Assembly (NCBI GenBank): GCA_963971405.1
Contig: OZ020488.1
Location: forward strand, 4,526,001 to 4,590,000
Origin: Psococerastis gibbosa
Lineage: Eukaryota; Arthropoda; Insecta; Psocodea; Psocidae
DNA: 64,000 nt
Direction of reading: 5' to 3'
The position numbers and the translations under genes were made by a program. The first letter of the stretch is position 1, and every line of letters begins with the position of its first letter. The notes beneath the pieces were generated by a model. The model did no database searches, was not told the origin of the DNA, and worked only from the letters and a program-made list of their open reading frames with translations. Shown here piece by piece: positions 46,776 through 58,172 of this stretch.

Positions 46776-47397
46776 AGCGTCATCCATGAGTACAGAAATT
46801 AGGATGGCGCGTAACCATGATGGGGCGTAACAAGATTTTTTTCTCTCTACGTCGATAAAGAAGTTTCACTTCAAAAAAATGTATCAAACTCAACTTTTCC
46901 ACAGAAAAATTACCTTTTTAAGTTACAAAAACTTGTGACCTTTCCCCCCCCCCCCCCTTAAATTTTCCGCTGGATTCGCCCTTGTTTCTTCCAGTGATAT
47001 CATCAATCAATCAATTATATTTCCAAACATACAGATACAGTTGTTTTTCATTTCCCTACGGGCTAGGCCCGTTCTAGGGTGGAAATTTTTTTTTTCCAAT
47101 ACCAGTGATGATATCGAGAGGCACTGGAAGTTTTTTGAATGAAGAGCGCCCAAAAGTGGTAATGCCGCTGGCCAGGCTTTCTATTTTATTCAGTAGACGA
47201 TATTATTAATAAGAAAATACCTCCACCAACTCCACAAAATCGTGGATGGTAGAAATAAAGTAGACTACTGACTTAATTTGATTTCAAGCTACGTTTTTTT
47301 TTTTTAATTTTTGTAAACTGGATATTTGAATAAAAAATTGTGCTTATTCAACAAATGCCCTGTGTTAGAAGTGGTAAAACATATAAATAAAATTTTA

Positions 47398-47790
47398 GAG
47401 GATATGCTACGTCGAAAATTGGCACCCCAAAATTAAATATACTTTTCATTTTTTATTTCATTAACTCAGCAAGTTTTTAAAAATGTGGCTCATCTAAGTT
47501 GTAGAAGACTATTTCGTGCATCATATAATCGGGTATTGTTACTTTTCGGTTTTAAAGATCTTCCAAAATTCCCAGAATACGCGAAATTTTAGTCCTGCCT
47601 GGTGTTTATGAAAGAATTAAGGTACCAAAAATTCAATATTTTCTATTATATGATGCATGAAGTAGTCTTCTGAATTCAAATTTTTCAAATCTTTAATGAC
47701 TTGCTTTTTTAATTAAATAAAAAATAAGAAGGCAATAAAACCAACAAATTTTGGGGTGTTCACTTTCTACGTAACATGTCCTCTTAATGT
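47398..47790. mobile_element. MITE-like hairpin
   Basis: 'gaggatatgctacgt' and 'accccaaaatt' at 47399-47434 are mirrored at about 47755-47787 (aattttggggtgt ... tacgtaacatgtcctc). Inner parts (gaagactattt.gtgcatcatat) pair as well. The symmetry centre is near 47595. Confidence 0.6.
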
Positions 47791-47984
47791 GAGATTATAT
47801 TAAGATGACATACGGTCCCGAGTGCAAAAATTTCTTTGGCTATATTGTTTGCAAATTTTGGAAATTGAGCTCCGAAACAGGCTGCATGCCCATAGTTAAT
47901 GAAGTGTGTTTAACATTATTTTATGGATATTCAAATGTTTTGTTCGATGATAAAATTTTTTTGAAGAGTGCCCGTCTCGTGGGT

Positions 47985-48168
47985 TTTACCCAGTTACGGG
48001 AATAAAGCACTCTCTTGGCTCTCTTACACTCAACTAGGAAGGACTGGGTGCGCATGCTTTACACACCCTACTAAACATGTACATGAATATGTAGCCAGTA
48101 TGGAACTCGAACCAACAACCTTTCGGGTGCAAGTCAAGTCAGTACCACTACACTACATGTCTTGCCCA
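47985..48168 (-). repeat. tRNA-derived SINE, minus strand
   Basis: Reverse of the SINE at 20330: body 'ctcttacactcaactaggaa', then reversed B-box-containing head (ggaactcgaacc, ctttcgggtg, ctacatgtcttg). It ends about 70 bases before the acceptor of the exon at 48238. Confidence 0.7.
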
Positions 48169-48237
48169 ATAAATCCACTTCGATTTTGCGTTCAATAAAT
48201 ATACTAACTTAACGTGTTGGATTACTTTTATTTGCAG

Positions 48238-48467
48238 ACAATAGATCCGTGGTGTGGGACTACTTTGCCAAAGACGCAATTAACAAGAAAGTCATTTGCC
48301 GCATCTGCCGCCATGTTTTTAAAATTGGCCAAGGAACCACCAATTTTCGAAAGCATTTAATTAATAATCATGTCGATCAGTATGAAGAATTGCGAGCCAT
48401 AGAAGCACAAAAACGGAGCCTTGCGATAAACGCTCTAAATCAATTAAAGTTTTTTATGAATAAATAA
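48238..48467 (+). CDS. BED finger terminal exon
   Basis: Acceptor cttttatttgcag, phase 1 (G|AC gives Asp). BED finger: SVVWDYFAKDAINKKVI, CRIC, 15 residues, HLINNH. Tail: QYEELRAIEAQKRSLAINAL, ending FFMNK and TAA. Two overlapping AATAAA motifs (48459-48468) include the stop codon, so the 3' UTR must be very short. Near-identical partner at 50110. Confidence 0.85.
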
Positions 48468-48658
48468 AAAACTGAATAATGAAATGTTAGAGTTAAAAAA
48501 AAAATATTGTTGACACGGATCCGTACTTAATGAAAAGAGGATATTGAAGTGTACACTAATAATCAAAGATTTATTGTTTGTTTACCAAAATAAAAAGACG
48601 CAGATTTTTGAACCTGGCAAAATACGCGCCATTTTTACATATGACCTCACGTTTTCAT

Positions 48659-49047
48659 TAGGCGCCCATTCCACCGACCGGCTAGGGCTATTTACAAAAA
48701 CAGTGACGTGGTAGCAGACATTCAAGACTTAGGTGGGGTTTCCATTGACCTCGCATTGCAGAATTGACGGAAATGTTTGTTTTCCTCTATGCCATAGTTA
48801 AAATTGATCAATGATCATACAGTAAAATCACAAACAAACAAACTAAAATTAAAAAATGGCGTCATGTGATATATTAAGTACAAACATTTTAATAGATTTC
48901 TATAAAAAGAAAAATTCTAATATCCGTCAATGTCATTTGCATTCTGCAATGCGAGGTCGGTGGAAACGCCACCTTAGTCTTGAATGTCTGCTACCACGTC
49001 ACCGTTTTTGTAAATAGCCCTAGCCGGTCGGTGGAATGGGCGCCTTA
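48659..49047. mobile_element. Harbinger-like MITE, family M1
   Basis: Terminal inverted repeats GGCGCCCATTCCACCGACCG (about 40 bases) flanked by TTA on both sides, the usual 3-bp TTA/TAA duplication of PIF/Harbinger. An inner inverted pair (ggtcggtggaaacgcc) suggests a MITE nested in a MITE. A second copy lies at 61325-61715. Confidence 0.75.
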
Positions 49048-49670
49048 ATTCCCCAATACGGCCTCCTTCCTCCGTAGGAAAGATAGGCGCAGGCTTGGCG
49101 ATGTATAGGGGGTTAGGGCAATCGGGAAATTTATGCAAGTGTGACGTCATCTCTAAAATTGTTGGAATTTGGACAGATGTATTTTTGTTATATTTTTTTT
49201 ATAAATAAACTATATATCTTTGGATATTAGTGTAAACTCCTCTATTTTCACGTCAAATCGTTTAAGCGAATAAGCAGGAACAATTTTCCAATAGAACTGT
49301 TTTGTCAGTTTTGTGGTTAATTATTTTATTTCTATGTCTAGACTTTATTTTGTTATTTTTTTATGAGCCTGTTACGAACGATGTAATGGCCGTACTTGCA
49401 ATGGCCCACTGAACCTTGCCCAAAGGGATTGATTGGCTCAAATAATTTTTTGAACATAATTGTTATGGTTGTCACATGGTTTTGGCCAACTGGTTTATAC
49501 AGGGTGGTCCTTAAATCAATCTTGAAATGGTCAATTCGTCTGACCTGGCTCGCGTTCGTGGTGGTAGTACAGTAGTAGTAAAAGTTGAAAGTGTGATATT
49601 TCTGATATTAATATTGTGGAATACCAGCTTTAAGCAGTTGGCAATGCGCTTTTTTCGTGATTTAATTTTT

Positions 49671-49888
49671 AGGCGGGGATTCCACCAACGTCAATAGTGA
49701 TATTAAATGTTTTTTGACGTGGTAGCAGACATTTTTAGACAGTCTAAAACTGTCTGCTATTACGTCAATAGTGATATTAAATGTTTTTTGACGTGGTAGC
49801 AGACATTTTTAGACAGTCTAAAACTGTCTACTACCACGTCAAAAACATTTAATATCACTATTGACGTTGGTGGAATCCCCGCCTTAGA
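49671..49888. mobile_element. Harbinger-like MITE, near-perfect palindrome
   Basis: Starts GGCGGGGATTCCACCAACGT and ends with its exact mirror, flanked by TTA. Internally 'gacgtggtagcagacatttt' occurs twice in direct order and once mirrored. Confidence 0.8.
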
Positions 49889-49944
49889 AAAACATCAATT
49901 TTGCCATGTTTTCACAATTGGCCAATGATGCAGTATTTATCGAT

Positions 49945-50005
49945 ATCGTTTAATTCATAGACTTGGCGATCAGTATGAAGAATAACGAATTAAAAAGAAG
50001 AATTT
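49945..50005 (+). pseudogene. Relic of a BED exon tail
   Basis: 'tttaattcatagacttggcg' plus 'atcagtatgaagaata' matches the coding end of the exons at 48238 and 50110 (LINNHVDQYEE region). The CxxC half and the acceptor are missing. It lies between those two exons, as a decayed third copy would. Confidence 0.5.
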
Positions 50006-50109
50006 TTGGGTAAGTTTTTCTTTTCCTTAGGTGCTGGGACTTAAAGAGAGACTGTCAACATTTGATTTAGTGTGTTGATATACAATAGAGACCTTAATTT
50101 TCTTTACAG

Positions 50110-50339
50110 ACAAAAGATCCGTTGTATGGGACTACTTTTTCAAGGACTCAATCAACAAGATAGTCACATGCCGCATCTGCCGCCATGTTTTCAAAATCGG
50201 CCAAGGAACCACCAATTTTCGAACGCATTTAATTAATAATCATGTGGATCAGTATAACGAGTTACGAGCCATAGAAGCACAAAAACGGAACCTTGTGGCC
50301 AACGTTTTAAAAAGTTTTAATTTTTTTATGAAGAAATAA
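50110..50339 (+). CDS. BED finger terminal exon, twin of 48238
   Basis: Acceptor ttttctttacag, phase 1 (G|AC gives Asp); 75 codons, no start codon needed. BED finger: SVVWDYFFKDSINKIVT, CRIC, 15 residues, HLINNH. Tail QYNELRAIEAQKRNLVANVL, ending FFMKK and TAA. AATAAA at 50335-50340 overlaps the stop. Identical length and layout to 48238, with scattered, mostly conservative changes: a recent tandem duplicate of about 1.9-kb spacing. Confidence 0.85.
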
Positions 50340-50704
50340 AAGCTGAGTAAGAATATTTTTAAATTAATTTTAAGGGGCGTTTTAGGGACGTAGACCGATT
50401 TTACTCGCCCAGTGTCAGCAGTCCCATTGTGTTTTTGGGCGTAACTGGAATTGCTTCCACATGGATTTTGGGTGTTGACAAACTGTTTAATTCTTTAATA
50501 CGTCCTTTATGTCAACCTACGCGGTCAACAAGCGAAAGTGGACAAGTCTAGACATGCTTACCGTTGACAAATTTCAAAACGGACGTGGGTGCGACTTAAC
50601 GAAGTATAAAGTAATTACAGTCACCCCAGTTTATGTTATAATTACAAATAATAATAATAATAATAAAAATAACTTCTCCATTTTAATTTTTAGTATATCC
50701 ACAG

Positions 50705-50931
50705 ATAATCGGTCAGAGGTGTGGAAGTATTTCTTCAAAGACCTGGCAAACAACACTGTGATTTGTCGCCTCTGCCAGCATCGTCTCAAGTACCAGAGAC
50801 CCACTACTGGCTATCGGTATCATTTGGCGACCAAACATCCCAGGGAATCTGAAGAAATGCGCCAAGCTGAGTCCACGAAGCGAGAATTCAATTTAAAGAT
50901 GCAACAGACACAATTTTTTGGCCTTCTTTGA
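50705..50931 (+). CDS. BED finger terminal exon
   Basis: Acceptor tatatccacag is preferred over ttttag (50693) because it gives D-N-R-S-E-V-W, matching the starts of neighbours in the same phase. BED finger: SEVWKYFFKDLANNTVI, CRLC, 15 residues, HLATKH. Tail ESEEMRQAESTKREF ends FFGLL and TGA. Its finger end (YRYHLATKHPRESEE) is the source of the degenerate tandem units that follow. The open frame before 50705 is intronic. Confidence 0.82.
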
Positions 50932-50999
50932 TTATTATGGAATATTCGTTCTGAATCTTAATATTATATATAATATTATATATCTATATTTTAATATTC

Positions 51000-51610
51000 A
51001 CAGAGTCACAGAACAGTGACCTGTCACGAGTACAAAAAACCCCAACAAGGGCGCTGTTGTCATTTGGCAACCAAACACCCTCGGGAATCCTAAGATACGC
51101 ACCAAGCTGAGTCCACGAAAATGGAATTCATTGTAAAATTGTGAGTCACGTTTCTTGGCCTTACTTGATGGTCTTTGAACTATTTTGTGAACTGTGACTT
51201 CTTAATAGGCAAGGTTTTATTGGTAATATTATTATTTTAATATTCACAGGGTCACAGAACAGTGACCTGTCACAAGTACAAAAAACCCCAACAAGGCGCT
51301 GTTGTCATTTGGCAACCAAACACCCTCGGGAGTCCTAAGATACGCACCAAGCTGAGTCCACGAAAATGGAATTCATTGTAAAATTGTGAGTCACGTTTCT
51401 TGGCCTTACTTGATGGTCTTTGAACTATTTTGTGAACTGTGACTTCTTAATAGGCAAGGTTTTATTGGTAATATTATTAGTTTAATATTCACAGAGTCAC
51501 AGAACAGTGACCTGTCACTGGTACTAGAAACCCCAACAAGGGCGCTGTTGTCATTTGGCAACCAAACACCCTCGGGAGTCCTAAGATACGCACCAAGCTG
51601 AGTCCACGAA
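51000..51610 (+). repeat. ~245-bp tandem array of decayed exon-intron units
   Basis: Marker gtcacagaacagtgacc at 51005, 51251 and 51497. Each unit joins an acceptor-like end (tttaatattcacag) to a remnant of an exon tail (catttggcaaccaaacaccc, gctgagtccacgaa). Frames are closed by stops. The acceptor part matches the real exon at 51893 and the tail part matches 50705, so units span an exon end plus the next intron end. Confidence 0.8.
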
Positions 51611-51770
51611 GAAGGTGGCAGAGTGGTAGCGTGCTTGCACCTGTGCGAGTATCTACACACCTCGCGGTAGGATACGCGTCGTAACTTGACCCAAGTACCT
51701 ATCAGGTGACTTAGTGTGGCGATTGAAGAGGTTAATCGCGATTTAACCTTTAAAAAAATAATAAAAAATT
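51610..51770 (+). repeat. Second SINE type, inserted in the last array unit
   Basis: 'ggtggcagagtggtagcgtg' resembles a tRNA A-box (TGGCNNAGTGG), and an A-rich tail with aaaataataaaaa follows. It interrupts the tandem unit that is continuous in earlier units (tccacgaa / ttcattgtaaaatt). Confidence 0.6.
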
Positions 51771-51892
51771 CATTGTAAAATTGCAACAGTCACAATTTTT
51801 TGGTCTTATTGATGGTTTTTAAAATACTTTGAACTGTGACTTCGTAATAAGAAGAGGTTTTATTGGTAATATTATTATTTTAATATTCACAG

Positions 51893-52116
51893 AGTCAAGA
51901 TCGCAAGTGTGGAAATATTTTTCCAAAGATATTGCAAATAAGAAGGTGATATGCCGGCTTTGTCAATATGAGATTAGATTAAGAGGACCTACATCATCAT
52001 ACCGCTATCATTTGAATGCGAGACATCCTTTGGAAGCAAGGAAAATGCGGGAAGTAGAATCTACCATAAGGGAGTCCGCCATGATTAAGCTACGGAGTTT
52101 GAATCTACCTTTTTAA
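51893..52116 (+). CDS. BED finger terminal exon
   Basis: Acceptor tttaatattcacag, phase 1 (G|AG gives Glu). BED finger: SQVWKYFSKDIANKKVI, CRLC, 15 residues, HLNARH. Tail RKMREVESTIRESAMIKLRS ends LNLPF and TAA. Very close to 54526 (SRSQVWKYF, EIRLRGPTS). Its acceptor region is repeated upstream in the tandem array. Confidence 0.84.
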
Positions 52117-54525
52117 CGTACCGTAAACCGGGGTGAAGCGAATCACGCGAGCATTTTTAATTTTTTAATTTTATCGCGTTTGCGGAATTGTGACAATATT
52201 TCATGTCGTTTTGTTCCTGATATTGTTTGGTTTTTACGGCTACAATTTTTTATATTTTTGTTTATTATTATTATAATATTGGCGAGTATACTAAATACTA
52301 TTTTTTTAACTTACAAATATCTGATATAAAAAATTTGAAAATTTAAACCTGTGTGGAGCATTGCATTAGGCTGCTATATAACTGATATAATTATATGATA
52401 TAGTTGCTAGATAACTGGTGAACAACAACAAATAAATCTTGGAATCTTTAAGTACAGTTATAAGCAGCACGAATAGCAACAATAATCAATTGTAAACGTA
52501 GAATAGTGAGAAAGCACCAAATCAAAACAATAAAAACTCCCCGTCCAAATAGATTTTACACTATAAGCTTACTGCTAGTTTTTTTGCAATGAAATGATTA
52601 CCTGTGGAAGCTAATTCCTTTTTGGAATTCCAATTTGTAAATTAGTAGATATAGACATGTGTAATTTCATAGGAAATAATTTCCCTATGGTTAAAGTTGA
52701 GATCCTTCGAGGGGGGGGGGGGTCCACCTCAATATATTTAAAACCACTTAAAACTTAATTGCATATTCTGGAACGAACAGACCAATACATTGTAGCAGTA
52801 GTAACTATGACACATGGCACGTAATGTATTGGAGCGTGAATTTTCCATAATTTGTCAAAAAATAATTTTTTGCACAGAAGCAGACATTTTTTTGGGAATG
52901 CAACCTGTCCGTTTTTGTTACCCTATGGAACACCTAAAACATACCTGAAGGTAGAAATCATCGATAGAAAAGTTCCACAGAAAAAATATTTTTTAGTCAT
53001 TTTTCATGATGATTGACTTATTTTTATTATTTTACCCCCAGAAGCAAACTATCAAGAGGCAAGCGACCCCCCGCATTTTATTAACATCAATAACGACTAC
53101 AATACATGTGAATTTAAATGAAATCGTTGGAGCCGTTTTTGGGAAATAATTTTTTTAGACGTTTTTTTAGGAGTTTTTCAGAATAACCCCCCCCCCCCCA
53201 AATTGAGTTAGCCCAGTATAAAAAAAAATGGTCTCGAGGTGTGATTTTTGTGAACCTATATGCAGAATTTCATCAAAATCGGCCGAGTAGTTTGCCCGGA
53301 AATCGATGAACAGGCAGACAGACAGACATTTCGTAAAAACCACTTTTTTGGTTCCTGGGACCTCAAAACGTGTAAATCCGTTGAAATCCCGTCCTTACTC
53401 GTCTTCTCTCCCCGGACATCTTGTGTAAGTAAGTCTACGCTTGTGACCCTGTTGTCAGGCAATCGTTTCGATGTTCCCCGCCAAGATTAGCCAGATCTAC
53501 CTCGTATAGCGGTTGTCCCTCTCTTGTCTCTTTGGTTAACTTGGGTGGGGCTGCTGTTATATAGAATGAAGGCCTATGACTACCAAAAATACGTAATTTT
53601 GTAGAAACTGAAAATTGCTTTACGCATGATGCTCAGAATAGGGTGGCTTTGACAGGTATAACGTAGAAAATCTGCATAAAATAATATAATATAATAAAAT
53701 AAAAGTTCTACTACGACATACTTGATAGAGAAACTACATCTAGTTTAGGGGTGCCTGACTACGGGCCCTAATCTGGACTTCAAAGTGCCCATTTTGTTGT
53801 TACCTTTTTTGGGGACATGCACTAATTTCAAATTCTACGAAATGACGTATTTCGCAGGCTCTCAGGGCAGATTCTGATATGCTCCCAATAACGCTCTTGT
53901 TCGCTTAATCTACCCAATCGCTGGTATTCTTCACTTTAGCAAAATTCCGATTTGGTAAACTGCCCCTTAAACTCCCAGCGTTCCCTACAACTTTATCGAA
54001 GTCAATCCGCATTTTATGGTGAGCTATAGCGCCATTTTTATGTAATTTTCCCCTATTTTTAGCAAGTTTTTGGCATGTTTCTTACCCAAAACTATTGTTT
54101 TTTAATTTATAGTCTGACGATATTGAATGGGTTTCATAGCAAATTGTTGCCTTGATTTTTTTTTCAATTTTTAATACACAGTATCCTGGTAACCTCCTCA
54201 TTATAACCGAAATTAGAGGATATAAAAAAACTGGACTTGGCGGGATTCGAGCCCACGATCTACGCGACGCCCCGAGAAGGTGTAGATCGTGGGTTCGAAT
54301 CCTGCCACGTCCAATTTTTTCCTATATCCTCTAATTTCAGTTTAAGGTTGTCGTGACCGATATGTGTTATAAGGAAATTGACTCTCACGAATTATAGTGA
54401 ACTTTATTTGGAATGGGCTCCATATGGAGAACTGTATGGACCAGTACATTATTGGAGGTATCGTAGAATCCGCCTTCAGTGGATTAGGAATCAATGCTAA
54501 AACATTTTCTTTATATGTTTAACAG
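52117..54525. other. Spacer with repeat X copy 4 and a tRNA-like hairpin
   Basis: No exon seen. Repeat X occupies about 52640-53392, ending where 'gttgaaatcccg' leaves the family sequence. G-run at 52709-52720 and C-run at 53186-53198. The hairpin at 54200-54345 is listed separately. Confidence 0.5.
54200..54345. repeat. Hairpin made of two inverted tRNA-like halves
   Basis: 'gattagaggatat' type ends and 'ggacttggcgggattcgagcc' on one arm mirror 'ggttcgaatcctgccacgtcc' on the other, with a loop near 54263-54278. Each arm contains a B-box-like motif (ggttcgaatcc). It may be an inverted SINE pair. It is not a plausible tRNA gene because no A-box or complete cloverleaf fits. Confidence 0.6.
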
Positions 54526-54767
54526 ATTCGAGATCGCAAGTTTGGAAATATTTCGCCAAAGATGTTGCAAACAGCAAGGTGATATGCCGGATTTGCCGAC
54601 ATGAAATTAGATTAAGAGGGCCAACTTCAAACTATCGCTATCACTTGGAAACTAGACATCCCTTGGAAGCGAAAAAGATGCGTGAAGCGGAATCGATCAG
54701 AAAACGAATGAAGATGCAGTGTTTTAATCTAAAAGTTAGAGAACTGGTTCTTTTAGGACCACACTGA
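54526..54767 (+). CDS. BED finger terminal exon
   Basis: Acceptor tatatgtttaacag, phase 1 (G|AT gives Asp). BED finger: SQVWKYFAKDVANSKVI, CRIC, 15 residues, HLETRH. Tail KKMREAESIRKRMKMQ ends LLGPH and TGA. Twin of 51893 from the acceptor to the tail, after which the two diverge. Confidence 0.84.
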
Positions 54768-57035
54768 CATTATCCCATAACAAATTGGGAAAGACATTTT
54801 AAGTATTGGACTTAATTGAAAGAGAAGAAGGCATTTTAATACAGTGAAAGAATAAGTGAAGTTAATCCTTTTTTGTAATGTTTTTTCTGAAGTCAACACA
54901 CACAAAAGTAAATCATGCCACGCCGACAACAATCTTTTCACAGTTACGCCAGACTAATTTTAAATCGCTAATGGCGGGAAAATACTTTAAGACTTAACAA
55001 TTCAGTTGAAATGCTAAGGCCAAACCGGAGGGTTGTGACCTTGAGCGTTGAATACATAGAAATATAATAGAACTGGAGCGGCGGGAGTCATAATCTGCCT
55101 TACGAGGCACCCGTTAACCATTAGCCAACTATCAGAGATAAGTACCAACTCAAAAAATTCGAAGTCTTACACATTGCAGCTTAGCAAAGCGAATACCTGG
55201 ACCCGGTCAAAAACTCTGTAGTTTTGTAGTTAGCTGTGCAGGCTATTTCCCCGCTAGTCAAGTTAAAACATGTTCTAAAGGAATAACTGCACATACAATC
55301 AATATCAGTCGATAACCCGCTGAAGTCAGTAGTCACAAGTACCTACCGTAACTGTTGTCATTTTATTCAATATTTCAATATGATAGTGAGTTGTGCCGTG
55401 CCCCCCCCCCCCCTTATTTGTCTACCAAATCTTCACTTCACTACATACACGGGCGCCCGTCTCTTCAAGAAGACACCAAAGTAAATTTAGTAAGTTTTGG
55501 GAACAGCAGCACCCCCTAGGCACACCCACTACCCGCCGAATTGCGTACTTATTTTGTGCAGACTACACTAGCTGCCATATTGATAACGGTCTCCAGCCAC
55601 GGCATCGTTGAATATCCATTTTATAAACAAAGCCCCGCGTCTCGTACCTGTTCCGTATTTGACTTGTATTATTTCAAATAATTGCAGTTTTACCTATTTT
55701 GGCGCTTTACTGTCAAATTAAGTGTTGAGCTTCTGACTGAAGTGCATTTCATTACAAAAGTTGGAGGTTTTTCTTCCCTGTGGGGCACGTAAAAATGTTC
55801 TAAAAGGTATGTTTTTAATTGCTTCATGCACAAATTTTAGACCTAATGTAATTGTAATTGTTGGTTCAGTCAATAGTGTAGGCATGTCTACGCGTATACT
55901 ATACCCTTCTATCGATTTTTACTATACTCCTGCAGTTTAAAACATATATTACGAACCATCTGCAAAGAAATTTCCAGGCCAGTCACGTGACCCCCTCTGG
56001 TTTGGCCTTAAGGGCAGATTCAAATATGGTTGGTTTGCTTTCAACGCCTGCTTTCAACATTTCTGCTGTAAGCTACCATACCTGGGGGAAGTTAGTCTTT
56101 TAATGTGAGTAATTTAAAAGTAAAACAATAAAAATGCTTCCTTCTTGCCTACATTCCAATAAATCTTGCCTTTTGTCAAAGAACACTTTTTAATACTGCC
56201 AAAAAATATAACATTGCCGCTAATTAACCACCCAAAATTAAAACTAAATTGGTATCGTAAAGCTAATTCTAGAGATGTGTACAATAATTAAATTCTCCTT
56301 ACTACTGCGAACCCTTAAGAATTTTTTTAATTTTATAAAAAGGAACGCCTGTAAATTAAATTGAATTAAGGCGGCTTGTTTATGTTTAGCACATTAACCC
56401 ATCCAGAGGTCCACTCACGATGTGTGGTAACTGAGATAACACTTTTAACTCAATAACTTCTACGTTATGAATACCCTAAATGATGTATTTTTCTATTAGT
56501 GAGCATTGCCATTATGGAATATTATTATCTTTTTAGTTAATAAATGCATATGCTTAGAGTTTTATTTTTATTTTATCGTCTACATTTTTACTGTACGGTA
56601 ATTATTAAGGCGGCAATTCCACCGGCGAATTTACTTCATTTGTGATTTGAGATTTTTTGTTTGCTTTGTTTTAAGGAGACTATTATGTAGATACTTAACT
56701 TATCTATTATAAATTAAGTTATAATATGGTAGAGACTTATTAATGATGTCAGCTACCATAGTCTATTGTAACTTAATTTATAATAGATAATAGTCTCCTT
56801 AAAACAAAACACACAAAAATCTCAAATCATGAATGAAGTAAATTCGCCGGTGGAATTGCCGCCTAAGTCTGGCTCCTACGATTACTAGACTAATTTTCGA
56901 ATCCCCCCCATGGAAAGGTAAATAAATAAATAATTGTCAATTGTAAGAGTGGCCCAAAATTCGCCCATATGAAAAATAAAGACAATTTTTTTTTTCACTC
57001 TTTGTTTACATTCTTTTTATTTTATAAATTTGCAG
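54768..57035. other. Spacer with a Harbinger-like MITE
   Basis: No exon found. C-run at about 55402-55414. A fragment of repeat R lies at 56025-56085. The MITE at 56610-56866 is listed separately. Confidence 0.45.
56610..56866. mobile_element. Harbinger-like MITE, family M2
   Basis: Ends GGCGGCAATTCCACCGGCGA and its mirror, with TTAA/TAAG flanks consistent with a TTA or TAA duplication. Arms of about 110 bases pair almost completely (aatttacttcat, ttttaaggagacta). Confidence 0.75.
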
Positions 57036-57286
57036 AGTCGAAAGTAGTGTGGAGATATTTTGCTGAGGATTCAGTGCTTAACATGGCGATTTGCCGGCTC
57101 TGTGGTCAACAAATGAGCCTAAACGGCGTCTCTTCTGCTTCTACTTACCGGAATCATTTGGAAACGAAACATCCGGGAAAAAACATTACCAAGCGTAGTA
57201 AGCATACCTCTACATATATTATAACACTTAATCCGTCTGTCTGTCCCTCGAGGGGCTTGGCACATGTTAAGAGCACACCTAATTAG
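57036..57286 (+). CDS. BED finger terminal exon, extended tail
   Basis: Acceptor ttataaatttgcag, phase 1 (G|AG gives Glu). BED finger: SKVVWRYFAEDSVLNMAI, CRLC, 17 residues, HLETKH, then PGKNITKRSKHTSTYIITLN and a tail ending STPN, TAG. The tail after about residue 55 lacks the charged helix of its neighbours and reads like sequence taken over from non-coding DNA. The true end could be earlier if a donor such as 'cgtagtaag' (57194) is used. Confidence 0.76.
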
Positions 57287-58172
57287 ACAGAGAGGGGAGG
57301 GCAGACGTCAGCAAGTCAGGCCACAGAACCGATGAAGAGATGATGTGGAAATTGACTTGCAAAAGCTGTCAGTGGCGGCTTGGTAAAGCAACACCAAGGA
57401 CCGGGATGTCTGGAGAGAGCTCGCTCCGGGCTGTATCACCTGGGAAGATGAAGAACATATGCCTACTTGGAGTGGACCTTTGAAATTCACTCAACAAACC
57501 CATTTTTATTTTTATCGGTAGGAATTTTAGCGTTCGCAAATCGGTCCTCGACGTGAGTCTACACCCGCCATTAGCGACAATGGACAAGCTGAATGATGCT
57601 TACAAGTGACATATTGAATTTTTTATTTTTTTATTTTATTTCAAAAAGGTTAATCTCAAACAAACAATTTAAAGAATGTATCCGATTGATCTCTTCTGTC
57701 GCCTCTGTTGTTTAGTACCCGTGTTGAGTTACGACACGTCTCCGATCGCATGGCTTGTAGAGACTAGCATAAGTACGAGCACGTTACTACCTGGCCATCG
57801 AAGTCGATTGTAGGTGGTCTTAGTCTACTAGTCGTGACTTGACTCTTTCTCTATTTCTGTTTCACGTCTGATCCATTGTGTCAATGGTCTCAGCTTGTCT
57901 ATTCTTCGAAACGTTTGGAAGTACACCCATAAGCTCGGATTCTATCAATCATCAGACTCCGGAAAGCTCCGACTCCGACTCCAAAAGCCTTTATAACTAC
58001 CCCAAATATTCCGTCGCTTTTATTTTATGTTTTGTTATAAATAGTATTTAATTTAACATTATGGGTTAATTGCAAGAGTGGTCCGAAAGCCCCAAAATTC
58101 GCCCGTATGGAAAATGAAGACAATTTTCTTTCTTTCTTACTTCTTTTTTTTTTTGTTTTTTTTATACTGCAG
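57287..58172. other. Spacer
   Basis: No exon recognised. The block 57545-57600 is related to about 34760-34830 in reverse. The 'gcccatatggaaaat.aagacaatttt' motif just before the exon at 58173 recurs before 57036 and near 4125, 58395. Confidence 0.4.

Larger units (their letters stand above)
44058..48237. other. Spacer of 4.2 kb
   Basis: No BED exon found. It contains a direct repeat (46020-46290 and 46495-46775), a hairpin at 47398-47790 and a minus-strand SINE at 47985-48168. The rest is unassigned AT-rich DNA. Confidence 0.45.
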
